In this document: positions 43,458-51,567 of the stretch, piece after piece
How positions within the stretch are numbered: position 1 is the stretch's first letter
How the letters are laid out: the number at the start of each line of letters is the position of its first letter
NCBI RefSeq assembly: GCF_937129435.1
Contig: NZ_CAKZNF010000082.1
Span: forward strand, 1-64,000
Source: an uncultured Parasphingopyxis sp.
GTDB taxonomy: Bacteria; Pseudomonadota; Alphaproteobacteria; Sphingomonadales; Sphingomonadaceae
Length of the DNA stretch: 64,000 nucleotides
Reading direction: 5' to 3'
Notes under the pieces: model-generated
Database searches by the model: none
Seen by the model: the letters and a program-made list of their open reading frames with translations, nothing else
What the model was told of the DNA's origin: nothing
Made by a program: the position numbers and the translations under genes

Positions 43458-44792
43458 ATGCGTCGCATCCTTTACGCCCTGCCCCTGCTCTTTGCCGCGC
43501 CCGTCGCCGCGCAGACACCTGATGCGGTCGGCCAGGGGATCGAGCAGCAAATGCCCGAGCTGATGGAACTCTACCGCTATCTCCACCAGAACCCCGAACT
43601 TTCCTTTCAGGAGACCGAGACCGCCGCCCATCTGGCGGGCATGGCACGCGAAATGGGATTCGAGGTGACCGAGGGCGTCGGCGGCACCGGCGTGGTTGCG
43701 GTGATGGAGAACGGGCCCGGCCCGGTGCTGCTGATGCGCGCCGACATGGACGCGCTACCCGTGCGCGAACAGACGGGGCTGCCCTTCGCCTCCGAAGTGG
43801 TGGCGACGACCGATGAGGGGATCGAATCGCCGGTGATGCACGCCTGCGGCCATGACACGCATATGAGCGCCTGGGTCGGCGCGGCGCGGCAGCTTGCCGA
43901 AATGCGCGATCAGTGGTCTGGCACGCTCGTGGCGATCCTGCAGCCCGCCGAGGAACGCGGCGCGGGCGCGCGGATGATGCTCGAGGACGGGCTCTACGAA
44001 CGCTTCCCCAAGCCCGATTATGCGATCGCCTTCCATGATTCCGCCTCGGCACCCGCCGGTACGATCGGCGTTGTTTCGGGCTGGGCGATGGCCAATGTCG
44101 ACAGCGTCGACATCACCGTCCACGGCGTCGGCGGCCACGGCGCCTATCCGCACACGACGCGCGACCCGATCGTGCTCGGTTCCCGGATCGTCGGCGCGCT
44201 GCAGACGCTGGTCAGCCGCGAGGTCGATCCGCAGCAGCCCGCCGTCGTCACCGTTGGCGCGTTCAACGCCGGGACCAAGCACAATATCATCTCGGACGAG
44301 GCAACGATGCTGCTGACCGTGCGCAGCTATACCGACGAGGTGCGCGAGCAATTGCTGTCCGGCATCGAACGGATCGCGCGCGCCGAGGGCATGGTCGCCG
44401 GGCTGCCCGAGGATCGCTGGCCGACCGTGACCCGCCGCGACGAATATACACCCGCCGTGTTCAACACGCCCGAACTGACCGGGCGGCTCGAGCAGCTCTT
44501 CACCGCCCGCTTCGGCGAGGATCGCGTGCTGGCGGGCGAACCTGTGATGGGCGGCGAGGATTTCAGCCGCTACTGGCGCGCCGATCGCGACAATATCCAG
44601 TCGGTGCTGTTCTGGGTCGGCGGCGTGCCGCAGGACCGCTGGGAGGCGGCCGAGGCGGGCGAAATGGACCTGCCCTCGCTGCACAGCCCCTTTTGGGCGC
44701 CCGATGCCGAAGCCGTGATCTCGACCGCCAGCGAAGCGCTCGTCGTCGCCGCCCTCGACATCCTGCGCCCCGGACAGGCGGCCAGCGACTAG
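43458..44792 (+). CDS. exported M20-family amidohydrolase/peptidase
   Basis: A 444-residue periplasmic amidohydrolase of the hippuricase/aminoacylase group. It has a signal peptide (RRILYALPLLFAAPVAAQ), the metal-binding segments RADMDALPV and MHACGHDTHM, and the catalytic glutamate region ILQPAEERGAGA. It removes an acyl group from N-acyl amino acids or a related compound. The start has a GGGAG site. Confidence 0.9.
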   Translation: MRRILYALPLLFAAPVAAQTPDAVGQGIEQQMPELMELYRYLHQNPELSFQETETAAHLAGMAREMGFEVTEGVGGTGVVAVMENGPGPVLLMRADMDALPVREQTGLPFASEVVATTDEGIESPVMHACGHDTHMSAWVGAARQLAEMRDQWSGTLVAILQPAEERGAGARMMLEDGLYERFPKPDYAIAFHDSASAPAGTIGVVSGWAMANVDSVDITVHGVGGHGAYPHTTRDPIVLGSRIVGALQTLVSREVDPQQPAVVTVGAFNAGTKHNIISDEATMLLTVRSYTDEVREQLLSGIERIARAEGMVAGLPEDRWPTVTRRDEYTPAVFNTPELTGRLEQLFTARFGEDRVLAGEPVMGGEDFSRYWRADRDNIQSVLFWVGGVPQDRWEAAEAGEMDLPSLHSPFWAPDAEAVISTASEALVVAALDILRPGQAASD

Positions 44793-44813
44793 GAGGCTCT
44801 ATGTCGGCCTTAG

Positions 44814-45764
44814 CTACACTCCTTCGGGTATCTCGTCCCAACTTTGGGGCGGATTTAGGCCGAGTGCGCGCACGCCCTCGGCCATCGGCCGCGTCTCATC
44901 GAAAATCAGGCGTCGCAATTCGGGGGGCACCGCTATCGGTGGGCTGGGATTAGGCGCGGCTTCGGCGCGCTCCATGCACGCGGGCTCGAATTCCAACCCG
45001 GCGGATCCGAGGATCTTGGTTACGGCCTTTTCGGGTTCAGCAAACATCGTTTCGGAAAATACGATGCACAACTCTTCGGGAGGAATCGTGTGGCAAATCC
45101 GCGCTATATGCGGAATGGCATAGCCGTCGGCGACCACATCGCGACAAAACCCCGATTGTTGCCCGGCATCCCAATCGGCGAATTCAAGCCCGTGTCGGGC
45201 GACCCGGTGTTGCAGCCCTGAAAGCGCTCGCCGGTACGGGTCGCGCAACAACAGCACGAAGCGGCGTCCGGTGGCGACCGACATCATTCGCCTCAGACCG
45301 GAAGTCGACAGCTTGTGATAGGCAGGCGTGGTGTCCAGGCACCAGTCGCCGGGACCGGGCGCAAACTGATCGGCATACCATGCATCGCTTTCCCCGAACC
45401 GGTCGATGAAATTTCGCACACGGCGCAGCTGCTCCAACAGGCGCTCTCGCTGGCCGGCTCCCGGTGCCATGGCCAGAGAGTTCTCGATCCGTGCCGCATG
45501 CCATTCAAGCCGGGCAAAACGCTTTGCGTGCCGATTTGAAGTGGCAAGATTTGAAAATCGACGCGCGTCGGACGGCCCGATATCGACCCAGTCGAAATAG
45601 TGTACTTCCTTGATCCGGTCGAGCGCGCAGACCATCCGGCTGTGGCGGCTCAATCGCTGGTGGAGCCAGGTCGTGCCGCTGCGCGGCATGCCGATGATGG
45701 CGAACAGGCGTTGGAGGATGGCAACCGGCTCCCGGCTTATGGCGGCGGACGTCCATGGCTTCAT
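44814..45764 (-). CDS. sulfotransferase-family protein
   Basis: A 316-residue PAPS-type sulfotransferase with the 5' loop FAIIGMPRSGTTWLHQRL near the N terminus and the 3'-phosphate segment FVLLLRDPYRRALSGLQHR. The acceptor is unknown. Start choice is uncertain: an ATG at 45878 would add 38 residues but would leave only 17 bases before the divergent gene, so ATG 45764 is preferred. It is unrelated in detail to the sulfotransferase at 718. Confidence 0.8.
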   Translation of the reverse strand: MKPWTSAAISREPVAILQRLFAIIGMPRSGTTWLHQRLSRHSRMVCALDRIKEVHYFDWVDIGPSDARRFSNLATSNRHAKRFARLEWHAARIENSLAMAPGAGQRERLLEQLRRVRNFIDRFGESDAWYADQFAPGPGDWCLDTTPAYHKLSTSGLRRMMSVATGRRFVLLLRDPYRRALSGLQHRVARHGLEFADWDAGQQSGFCRDVVADGYAIPHIARICHTIPPEELCIVFSETMFAEPEKAVTKILGSAGLEFEPACMERAEAAPNPSPPIAVPPELRRLIFDETRPMAEGVRALGLNPPQSWDEIPEGV

Positions 45765-45895
45765 CGCGCAGCGTTGCGCGCCCGTCCAGAATTTGTAGCG
45801 AAGCAATCGAGAATTCCTGTTTGCGCGCAGATCGTTGACTCTTGGCAGTACGTGCGCGTTATGCGGGCGAAGTGTCATCCAGCCGGAGCAAGAAT

Positions 45896-47299
45896 TTGAG
45901 CGATCCACCCGCCGGACCGGAAGAGCGCGCGCAGATGGCGCAGCTGCGCGCGCTGGCCGATGACGGGGACTGGCCGGCGTTCATCGCCGCGCTCTCGGCC
46001 GATCACTCTGACCGGCTCAAGCGGATCGGGCGCACGCGCCTTCGCACGGCGCTGCTCCAGTCCGGCCAGGACGCCACCGATGCAATTGCGGGCGCGCTGA
46101 CGCCGGAGGCGATTTTGGGGCTCGGCCTTCCGATGCACGAAGTGCGCGGTTTTGCCGAGGCGCTGATGCAGTCGCGCGATCTCGACTGGCTGCTGACGCT
46201 GCTTACGGCCACGGCGAAGATTGCACCGGACGATCCCGCCGTGGCGGGGCTGCAAATCTGCATGCTGGGGCGTCTCAAGAAGACCGGCGCGATCCGCCAG
46301 GTCCTTCGCGAACGGCCCGGCGCCTTCCATGATATCGAAGCGCTGCTCTATGCCAGCGACCATGTCCGGCTGAAGAATACCGAACATGAGCGGTTAGCCG
46401 ATTATATCGAGGACCTTCCCGGCGACAGCAGTTCGGCCCTGCGCCTGCGCGGCATCCGCTGGCTGTACCGCGTCGGCGAAGTCGACCGCGCCGAAATGAT
46501 CGCGCGCCGCTATCACGGCAATGCCGAGGTGAGCGACTTCGACTCGATCCTCAATATCCTGACCAATGCCCCGCGACGTGCTCCCCGGCTCGTGGAATCG
46601 GCTGTCTCACCGGAAGTAGGCATCGGCCATAGCGAGGGCGATCGGGCTGCGCTGATCTTCTTCGGCGGGTTCGTCACACCCGGCGGGGGCGGCGGGCAGA
46701 GCGGCATCATGGACCGCTATATCGGCGACCTCGGCCTGACGCTGATTTCGGTCAACGATCCCACGCACCTGCTGTGTCTCAAGGGCATACCGGGCATTGC
46801 CGATACGATCGCGGAATCGGCGGAAGCCTTGCGCCGGCTCGTTGCGGACATGGGCCTCGAAAAGATCTACACGATGGGCGGATCGGCCGGAGGATTTCCT
46901 GCCGTGGTCTATGGGCTGCATCTCGAAGCGGAGGCGGCGCTGCTCTTCGGCTCGCCGACCGATTGCGGGCCGGGCAACAGCCATATCGACTTCCGCTCGC
47001 AAGTGGTTGCGCGTAAATTGCAGCGCAATTTCGACAATGCGACGCTCGACATGGTCTCCTGGCTCGACCGGTTCGACTATGCGCTGCCGATCACGCTCTA
47101 TTACAGCGCCGGGAACAAGATCGACGCCTGGCATGCGCAACGGGTCGCGGACCGGCCCCATGTCCGGACAGTCGTGCTTGAGGGCGAGGCCTCGCACCAG
47201 GTAATGATCGAGGCGGCGCGCGGGCAGACGCTCGGCGAAGTGTTCAGGAGCGGTCTCTCGCTGCCGCCTAAGGAGAAGCGGGAAGCCGCTATGCGTTGA
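45896..47299 (+). CDS. protein with alpha/beta-hydrolase-like C-terminal domain
   Basis: A 467-residue protein. The N-terminal 240 residues are helical and repeat-like (WLLTLLTATAKIAPDDPAVA, WLYRVGEVDRAEMIARRYHG), resembling TPR-type scaffolds. The C-terminal part looks like an alpha/beta hydrolase: ALIFFGGFVTPGG strand, nucleophile elbow GGSAGG with Ser330, and a late GEASHQVM histidine. TTG 45896 is chosen because GGAG lies seven bases upstream. Its 3' end overlaps the convergent oxygenase gene by 11 bases. No specific family recognised. Confidence 0.65.
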   Translation: MSDPPAGPEERAQMAQLRALADDGDWPAFIAALSADHSDRLKRIGRTRLRTALLQSGQDATDAIAGALTPEAILGLGLPMHEVRGFAEALMQSRDLDWLLTLLTATAKIAPDDPAVAGLQICMLGRLKKTGAIRQVLRERPGAFHDIEALLYASDHVRLKNTEHERLADYIEDLPGDSSSALRLRGIRWLYRVGEVDRAEMIARRYHGNAEVSDFDSILNILTNAPRRAPRLVESAVSPEVGIGHSEGDRAALIFFGGFVTPGGGGGQSGIMDRYIGDLGLTLISVNDPTHLLCLKGIPGIADTIAESAEALRRLVADMGLEKIYTMGGSAGGFPAVVYGLHLEAEAALLFGSPTDCGPGNSHIDFRSQVVARKLQRNFDNATLDMVSWLDRFDYALPITLYYSAGNKIDAWHAQRVADRPHVRTVVLEGEASHQVMIEAARGQTLGEVFRSGLSLPPKEKREAAMR

Positions 47300-48344
47300 C
47301 GGGGATTTCCGCCTTGACGTGATGACCGCCCTGTTCCTCGTAAAACGTCTTTCGCCGCTCTTCGTCGACCAGCGCGGCGAAGGTGTCGTGATCGATCTTC
47401 TCGCCCTTGTAGAGGACATGGTCGAGCGGCGCGGCGTCGGGATATAGCCGGTCCATGTACGAATTCATCCGGTTCATCGTCCGGGTGTCGGTCATGGTGA
47501 TATCGGTCGGCCGGGCGTGCAGCGTGATGTTCTGGTCCATAAAGACGATCTGCCCGTCCTCCCAGTCGCGCGTGTATATATATTCGGGCTTGTTCAGCAG
47601 CGACCAGAGATGGTCGCGATAGGCGAGGCTGTCCTTCTTCGACATGCCGCGGAAATGGCTGAAGCAATGGCTGGGGAAGCGGATGCCCTTGCGGCCCGTC
47701 GCCGTCTGGTCGAGCAGCGGGTTCTCCATCTCGGGTAGCGGCACCGTATTGTAGCGGATGATCTCCTTTTGTGAATCGATCAGGTCGCCGCCCAGTTCGC
47801 CGCCGTCCCAGGCCCAAACCGAATGAAGCTCGTCGACCATCGATTTGTCTTCGTGGTTGAGCGCTTCATAGGCGGGCGCGGTGCACAGGAAGACCGTCTG
47901 GCTGTTCTTCGAACCCCACAGGCTCATCAGGCCGACGACGCGCTGGCTTTCGTGATAGCTTTGCTGGTCCGAATGCCAGTCGAGCTTGCCGTTGGTGAAG
48001 ATGCCGGTGGGCTTGCCCTTCTCGTTCAGGATCGGGCTGACTCGCGACATCCCGCCCTTTTCAGCAAAGCCGTCGACCGCGTTCGAGATATGCCCGAGGT
48101 TGAGCAGCAGGCTGCGCCAGTGCTTGCCCGACAGCTTCCGCTCGCCGACATAGCGATGGATGATTGCCCGGCACGGCTGGCCCCAGAGCATGTGGATGGC
48201 GTGGAGCCGCTCTTCCGATACCTTGTCGTCGACGAAGACGACGCACTCATGCGCGACGAGGCGCCCGAGTTCGGTGCACTGCTCGTCATCTTCCAGATCG
48301 ATATCCGTCACCTGGACGGCATTGTTCAACTGCACGATTTTCAT
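47289..48344 (-). CDS. TauD/TfdA-type 2-oxoglutarate oxygenase
   Basis: A 351-residue non-haem iron oxygenase of the TauD/clavaminate-synthase type. The metal ligands are His124 and Asp126 in DWHSDQQSY and the distal histidine in NITLHARPTD, with an arginine further on for 2-oxoglutarate. It hydroxylates or desaturates an unknown small molecule. The start has a GGGGGA site. Neighbours suggest a shared pathway with the sulfotransferase and hydrolase-like genes. Confidence 0.8.
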   Translation of the reverse strand: MKIVQLNNAVQVTDIDLEDDEQCTELGRLVAHECVVFVDDKVSEERLHAIHMLWGQPCRAIIHRYVGERKLSGKHWRSLLLNLGHISNAVDGFAEKGGMSRVSPILNEKGKPTGIFTNGKLDWHSDQQSYHESQRVVGLMSLWGSKNSQTVFLCTAPAYEALNHEDKSMVDELHSVWAWDGGELGGDLIDSQKEIIRYNTVPLPEMENPLLDQTATGRKGIRFPSHCFSHFRGMSKKDSLAYRDHLWSLLNKPEYIYTRDWEDGQIVFMDQNITLHARPTDITMTDTRTMNRMNSYMDRLYPDAAPLDHVLYKGEKIDHDTFAALVDEERRKTFYEEQGGHHVKAEIPVNA

Positions 48345-48406
48345 GTTCGATCCCCCGAATCCGGTCAAGGCGCGACCCAAGCCCGTCCGGCAGACGCTTT
48401 GTAACG

Positions 48407-48422
48407 ACTTCGTAACCGAAGT
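48407..48422. promoter_or_regulatory. perfect inverted repeat upstream of the oxygenase gene
   Basis: ACTTCG-TAAC-CGAAGT is a perfect 6-base inverted repeat 63 bases before the oxygenase start. On the plus strand it is followed by TTTT, so it could be either an operator or a weak terminator. Confidence 0.35.
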
Positions 48423-48440
48423 TTTGCGAGTCCGCTAATC

Positions 48441-48584
48441 CTATTCACAGCCGATCCCGTCATTGTTGCGATCGAGATGCGGGCCGTAGCGGGGAGCGAA
48501 ACAACAACGCCCGCCCGGATCGCTCCGGACGGGCGCGACTTCTCCTCCCCAGGAAAAGACCGTTTGCGACGCACTCGGCGGCAT
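48441..48584 (-). pseudogene. short frame ending in an excalibur calcium-binding motif (likely remnant)
   Basis: A 47-codon frame ends in CFAPRYGPHLDRNNDGIGCE, a clear match to the excalibur domain (paired cysteines around a DRDGDG-type calcium loop). There is no signal peptide, and the aceA terminator hairpin lies inside the frame. This fits the 3' remnant of a once larger secreted nuclease-like or surface protein better than an intact gene. Confidence 0.5.
48500..48535 (-). terminator. probable terminator of aceA
   Basis: On the minus strand CGCCCG and TCCGG pair with CCGGA and CGGGCG around a GCGA loop (one mismatch in the stem), followed by TTGTTGTTT. A second, GC-only hairpin (GGCGGGGGC with GCCCCCGCC, 48611-48632) lies nearer the aceA stop. 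Confidence 0.65.
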
Positions 48585-48655
48585 CGCGGAAGGGTTTAGA
48601 GGTGACAAGGGGCGGGGGCACCTGCCCCCGCCAAGTCAACTCTTGCAGAGAACCG

Positions 48656-49936
48656 CTATTCGGCGGCCTCCACGAACTGGTCCGCCTCGGTCGATTCGGC
48701 GAGAGCGGTGGTCGAGCTGGTGCCGCCGGTGATGGCGTTGGACACCATGTCGAAATATCCGGTGCCGACCTCGCGCTGGTGGCGCGTGGCGGTGTAGCCG
48801 TTCTTTTCGGCGTCGAATTCGGCCTGCTGCAGCTCCGAATAGGCCGCCATGCCGCGATCCTTGTAGCCGCGGGCCAGCTCGAACATGCCGTAGTTGAGCT
48901 GGTGGAAACCGGCGAGCGTGACGAACTGGAACTTGTAGCCCATCGCGCCGATCTCGCGCTGGAACTTGGCGATGTCGTCCTTGTCCAGATTGGCTTCCCA
49001 GTTGAAGCTCGGCGAACAGTTGTACGCCAGCATCTTGTTCGGGAATTCCTTCTTGATCGCTTCGGCGAAGCGGCGGGCATCGTCCATGTTCGGCTTCGAT
49101 GTTTCCCACCACAGCAGGTCGGCATGCGGCGCAAAGGCCAGGCCGCGCTTGATGCAGTGATCGACGCCCGTGCCGTCCTTCAGCCGGAAGAAGCCTTCGG
49201 CCGTGCGCTCGCCGGCCATGAACTCGTGATCGCGCTCGTCGATGTCGGAGGTCATCAGCTTGGCGCTTTCCGCATCGGTGCGCGCGCAGATGATCGTCGG
49301 GACGCCCGAAACGTCGGCGGCAAGCCGCGCCGAATCGAGGTTGCGGATATGCGCCTGGGTCGGGATCAGCACCTTGCCGCCCAGATGGCCGCACTTCTTT
49401 TCCGACGCGAGCTGGTCCTCATAGTGCACACCCGCCGCGCCGGCGGCGATATAGGCCTTCATGATCTCGAAACAGTTGAGTGGCCCGCCGAAACCGGCCT
49501 CGGCATCGGCGACGATCGGCGCGAACCAGTCGCGCGTCGCTCCGCCTTCCGAATGCTCGATCTGGTCGGCGCGCTGCAACGCGTTGTTAATCCGCTTGCA
49601 GAGCTCGGGCCCGGCATTGGCCGGATAGAGCGACTGATCGGGATACATGCTGCTCGCGGTGTTGGCGTCGGCCGCGACCTGCCAACCCGACAGGTAGATC
49701 GCCTTGAGGCCCGCGCGGACCTGCTGCATTGCCTGGTTGCCGCTCAGCGCGCCGAGCGAATTGACATAGTCCTCGGTGTTGAGCAGCTCCCAGAGCTTCA
49801 GCGCGCCCTTGCGGGCCAGCGTATGCTCGATCTGAACCGAGCCGCGCAGTTTCTCGACATCTTCGGGGGTGTAGGGGCGCTCGATACCGTCGAAACGGCC
49901 CTGTGGAGCGGGAACAAGGTTTTCGAATGTCGCCAT
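48656..49936 (-). CDS. aceA: isocitrate lyase
   Basis: A 426-residue isocitrate lyase, which splits isocitrate to glyoxylate and succinate in the glyoxylate bypass for growth on acetate or fatty acids. The catalytic cysteine is in [13 protein letters not shown]; other family blocks are [13 protein letters not shown] [13 protein letters not shown] and [11 protein letters not shown] 49936 is the family start; a 75-codon upstream extension crosses the control region and is rejected. No malate synthase is in the window. It is divergent from its probable regulator. Confidence 0.97.
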   Translation of the reverse strand: MATFENLVPAPQGRFDGIERPYTPEDVEKLRGSVQIEHTLARKGALKLWELLNTEDYVNSLGALSGNQAMQQVRAGLKAIYLSGWQVAADANTASSMYPDQSLYPANAGPELCKRINNALQRADQIEHSEGGATRDWFAPIVADAEAGFGGPLNCFEIMKAYIAAGAAGVHYEDQLASEKKCGHLGGKVLIPTQAHIRNLDSARLAADVSGVPTIICARTDAESAKLMTSDIDERDHEFMAGERTAEGFFRLKDGTGVDHCIKRGLAFAPHADLLWWETSKPNMDDARRFAEAIKKEFPNKMLAYNCSPSFNWEANLDKDDIAKFQREIGAMGYKFQFVTLAGFHQLNYGMFELARGYKDRGMAAYSELQQAEFDAEKNGYTATRHQREVGTGYFDMVSNAITGGTSSTTALAESTEADQFVEAAE

Positions 49937-49947
49937 GGCGGTCAATC

Positions 49948-49955
49948 CTTTACAA
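49948..49955 (-). promoter_or_regulatory. TTGTAAAG site near aceA start
   Basis: TTGTAAAG read on the minus strand, 11 bases before the aceA ATG. The same eight bases occur on the plus strand at 50102-50109, close to the regulator gene. RamB-type regulators of aceA bind TTTGCAAA-like sequences, so this pair is a candidate operator. Confidence 0.35.
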
Positions 49956-50054
49956 TCCTGGGGTAGATAGATCCGCGGCGCCGACGTCCGGCTCCGCAGC
50001 TCTGATGCCATCCCTCTACGCGATTCGCACGACAAACCCGATGCCCGCACGAAA

Positions 50055-50083
50055 AGATTTCCGTACAAGCGTAGAGATTTCCG
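50055..50083. promoter_or_regulatory. direct repeats AGATTTCCG, 20-bp spacing, between aceA and its regulator
   Basis: AGATTTCCG occurs at 50055-50063 and again at 50075-50083, exactly 20 bases (two helical turns) apart on the same face of the DNA, in the middle of the 211-base divergent control region. Confidence 0.4.
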
Positions 50084-50101
50084 GCCAATGCGCGTGTAAT
50101 T

Positions 50102-50109
50102 TTGTAAAG
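50102..50109 (+). promoter_or_regulatory. TTGTAAAG site near the regulator gene
   Basis: Plus-strand copy of the octamer also found by the aceA start. It lies seven bases before a TTGACA hexamer (about 50114) that could be the -35 box of the regulator gene. Confidence 0.35.
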
Positions 50110-50147
50110 ATATTGACAAGCGGGCGCGGTCATATGATGACGCGGCC

Positions 50148-51539
50148 ATGGCCGATGCCAAACTCTTTGCCGGTCACCGGATCAAGCGCCTGCGCCGCCA
50201 GTCGGGCCTGACCCAGGTGGCGATGGCGGACATGCTGGAAATCAGCGCCAGCTATCTTAACCTGATCGAGAGCAATCAGCGGCCGCTCTCGGCAACACTG
50301 ATCCTGCGCCTTTCCGAAAAATTCGATTTCGATCCGCGCGTGTTGACCGAGAATGAGCCGGGCGGCGGGATCGAAGGGTTGCGGCGGCGGCTGGCCGACC
50401 CGCTTTTCGCCGATCTCGATATCGATCGCACCGAATTGCAGGAATGGCTTGCGGCCGCACCCGGCGGGGCCGAGGCCTTTTCGCGCGCTTTCGACCGGCT
50501 GGGCGAAGGCGGCGGGCAATATGACGTCAACACGCGCGACGCCGTGGCGCCGGTGCGCCGCGAGATCGAGCGGTGGAAAAACCATTATGCCGATCTCGAC
50601 GCGCAGGCCGAGGAGATTGCCGACGAACTCCGCCTCGGCGCGGGTGACCTGTACGGCGCGATCGCCGAACGGCTGCGAACGCGGCACCAGATCACGATCC
50701 GGATCCTGCCGACCGAGGTGATGCCGGACAGGCTGCGGCGGCTCGACCTCCATGCGCGCCAGTTGCAGCTTTCCGAAATGCTCGACCCGGCCTCGCGCAC
50801 CTTCCAGGCCGGGTTCCAGCTCGCCCAGATCGAAGCGAAAAGCGAAATCGAGGCGCTGGTCACGGGCGCGGGCTTTACCGAGAAGGTGTCGGAACGCTTC
50901 TACCACCGCCATCTTGCGGGCTATTTCGCCGCCGCGATCATGATGCCCTATTCGCGCTTCCTGCGCGCCTGCGAATCGACGGGCTACGATCTGGAGCTGT
51001 TGCAACGGCGTTTCGGCGCCGGGTTCGAACAGGTGGCACACAGGCTGACCACGCTGCAGCGCGTCGGCGCCCGCGGCCTGCCCTTCTTCATGATCCGGCT
51101 CGACCGCGCGGGCCGCACCTCGAAGCGTTTCGCCGGGGCGAGCAACGCCTCACTCGTCCTCGCCAATGTCCGTTGCCCCCTGTGGAACGTCCACCACGCC
51201 TTCGACCGGCCCGGCGACTATTACCGCCAGCTTGTCGAACTCGAAGACGGCAGCCGCTGGTTCACTATCGCGCGCACCGTGCGCCCGCATTCGCGCACGC
51301 CGAGCGGGGTCAGCGCCGAGTTCGTCGTGGGCCTCGGCCTCTCGGCGGATATCGCCGCGCCGCTATCGATCACGCGCGGCGTCGATCTCGATGGAGGGGA
51401 AGCGATGCCGATCGGTCTGGGCTGTCGCCAGTGCACGCGCGTCCATTGTCCGCAGCGCAGCGCGCCGCCCATCGGCCGCGCGCTGCTCGCCGTCGACCGT
51501 GAGCGCGCATTGACGCCGTTCGCATTTGTCGAGGATTGA
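50148..51539 (+). CDS. ScfR/RamB-type regulator of acyl-CoA and acetate metabolism
   Basis: A 463-residue transcription factor. It has an N-terminal XRE helix-turn-helix ([20 protein letters not shown], residues about 20-40), a middle IrrE/DUF955-like region without zinc-peptidase HEXXH, and a C-terminal DUF2083 domain with several cysteines ([15 protein letters not shown]). This is the architecture of RamB and of short-chain fatty acid regulators that control isocitrate lyase. Its position divergent from aceA supports that target. Confidence 0.88.
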   Translation: MADAKLFAGHRIKRLRRQSGLTQVAMADMLEISASYLNLIESNQRPLSATLILRLSEKFDFDPRVLTENEPGGGIEGLRRRLADPLFADLDIDRTELQEWLAAAPGGAEAFSRAFDRLGEGGGQYDVNTRDAVAPVRREIERWKNHYADLDAQAEEIADELRLGAGDLYGAIAERLRTRHQITIRILPTEVMPDRLRRLDLHARQLQLSEMLDPASRTFQAGFQLAQIEAKSEIEALVTGAGFTEKVSERFYHRHLAGYFAAAIMMPYSRFLRACESTGYDLELLQRRFGAGFEQVAHRLTTLQRVGARGLPFFMIRLDRAGRTSKRFAGASNASLVLANVRCPLWNVHHAFDRPGDYYRQLVELEDGSRWFTIARTVRPHSRTPSGVSAEFVVGLGLSADIAAPLSITRGVDLDGGEAMPIGLGCRQCTRVHCPQRSAPPIGRALLAVDRERALTPFAFVED

Positions 51540-51567
51540 TTCCAAATCCTCCCCGTTCCCGGGAGGA

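Noticed and set aside
44814..45908. Longest form of the second sulfotransferase, starting at GTG 45908 or ATG 45878
   Set aside because: These starts overlap or nearly touch the divergent gene's TTG start with its good ribosome binding site, leaving no room for promoters; ATG 45764 is preferred.
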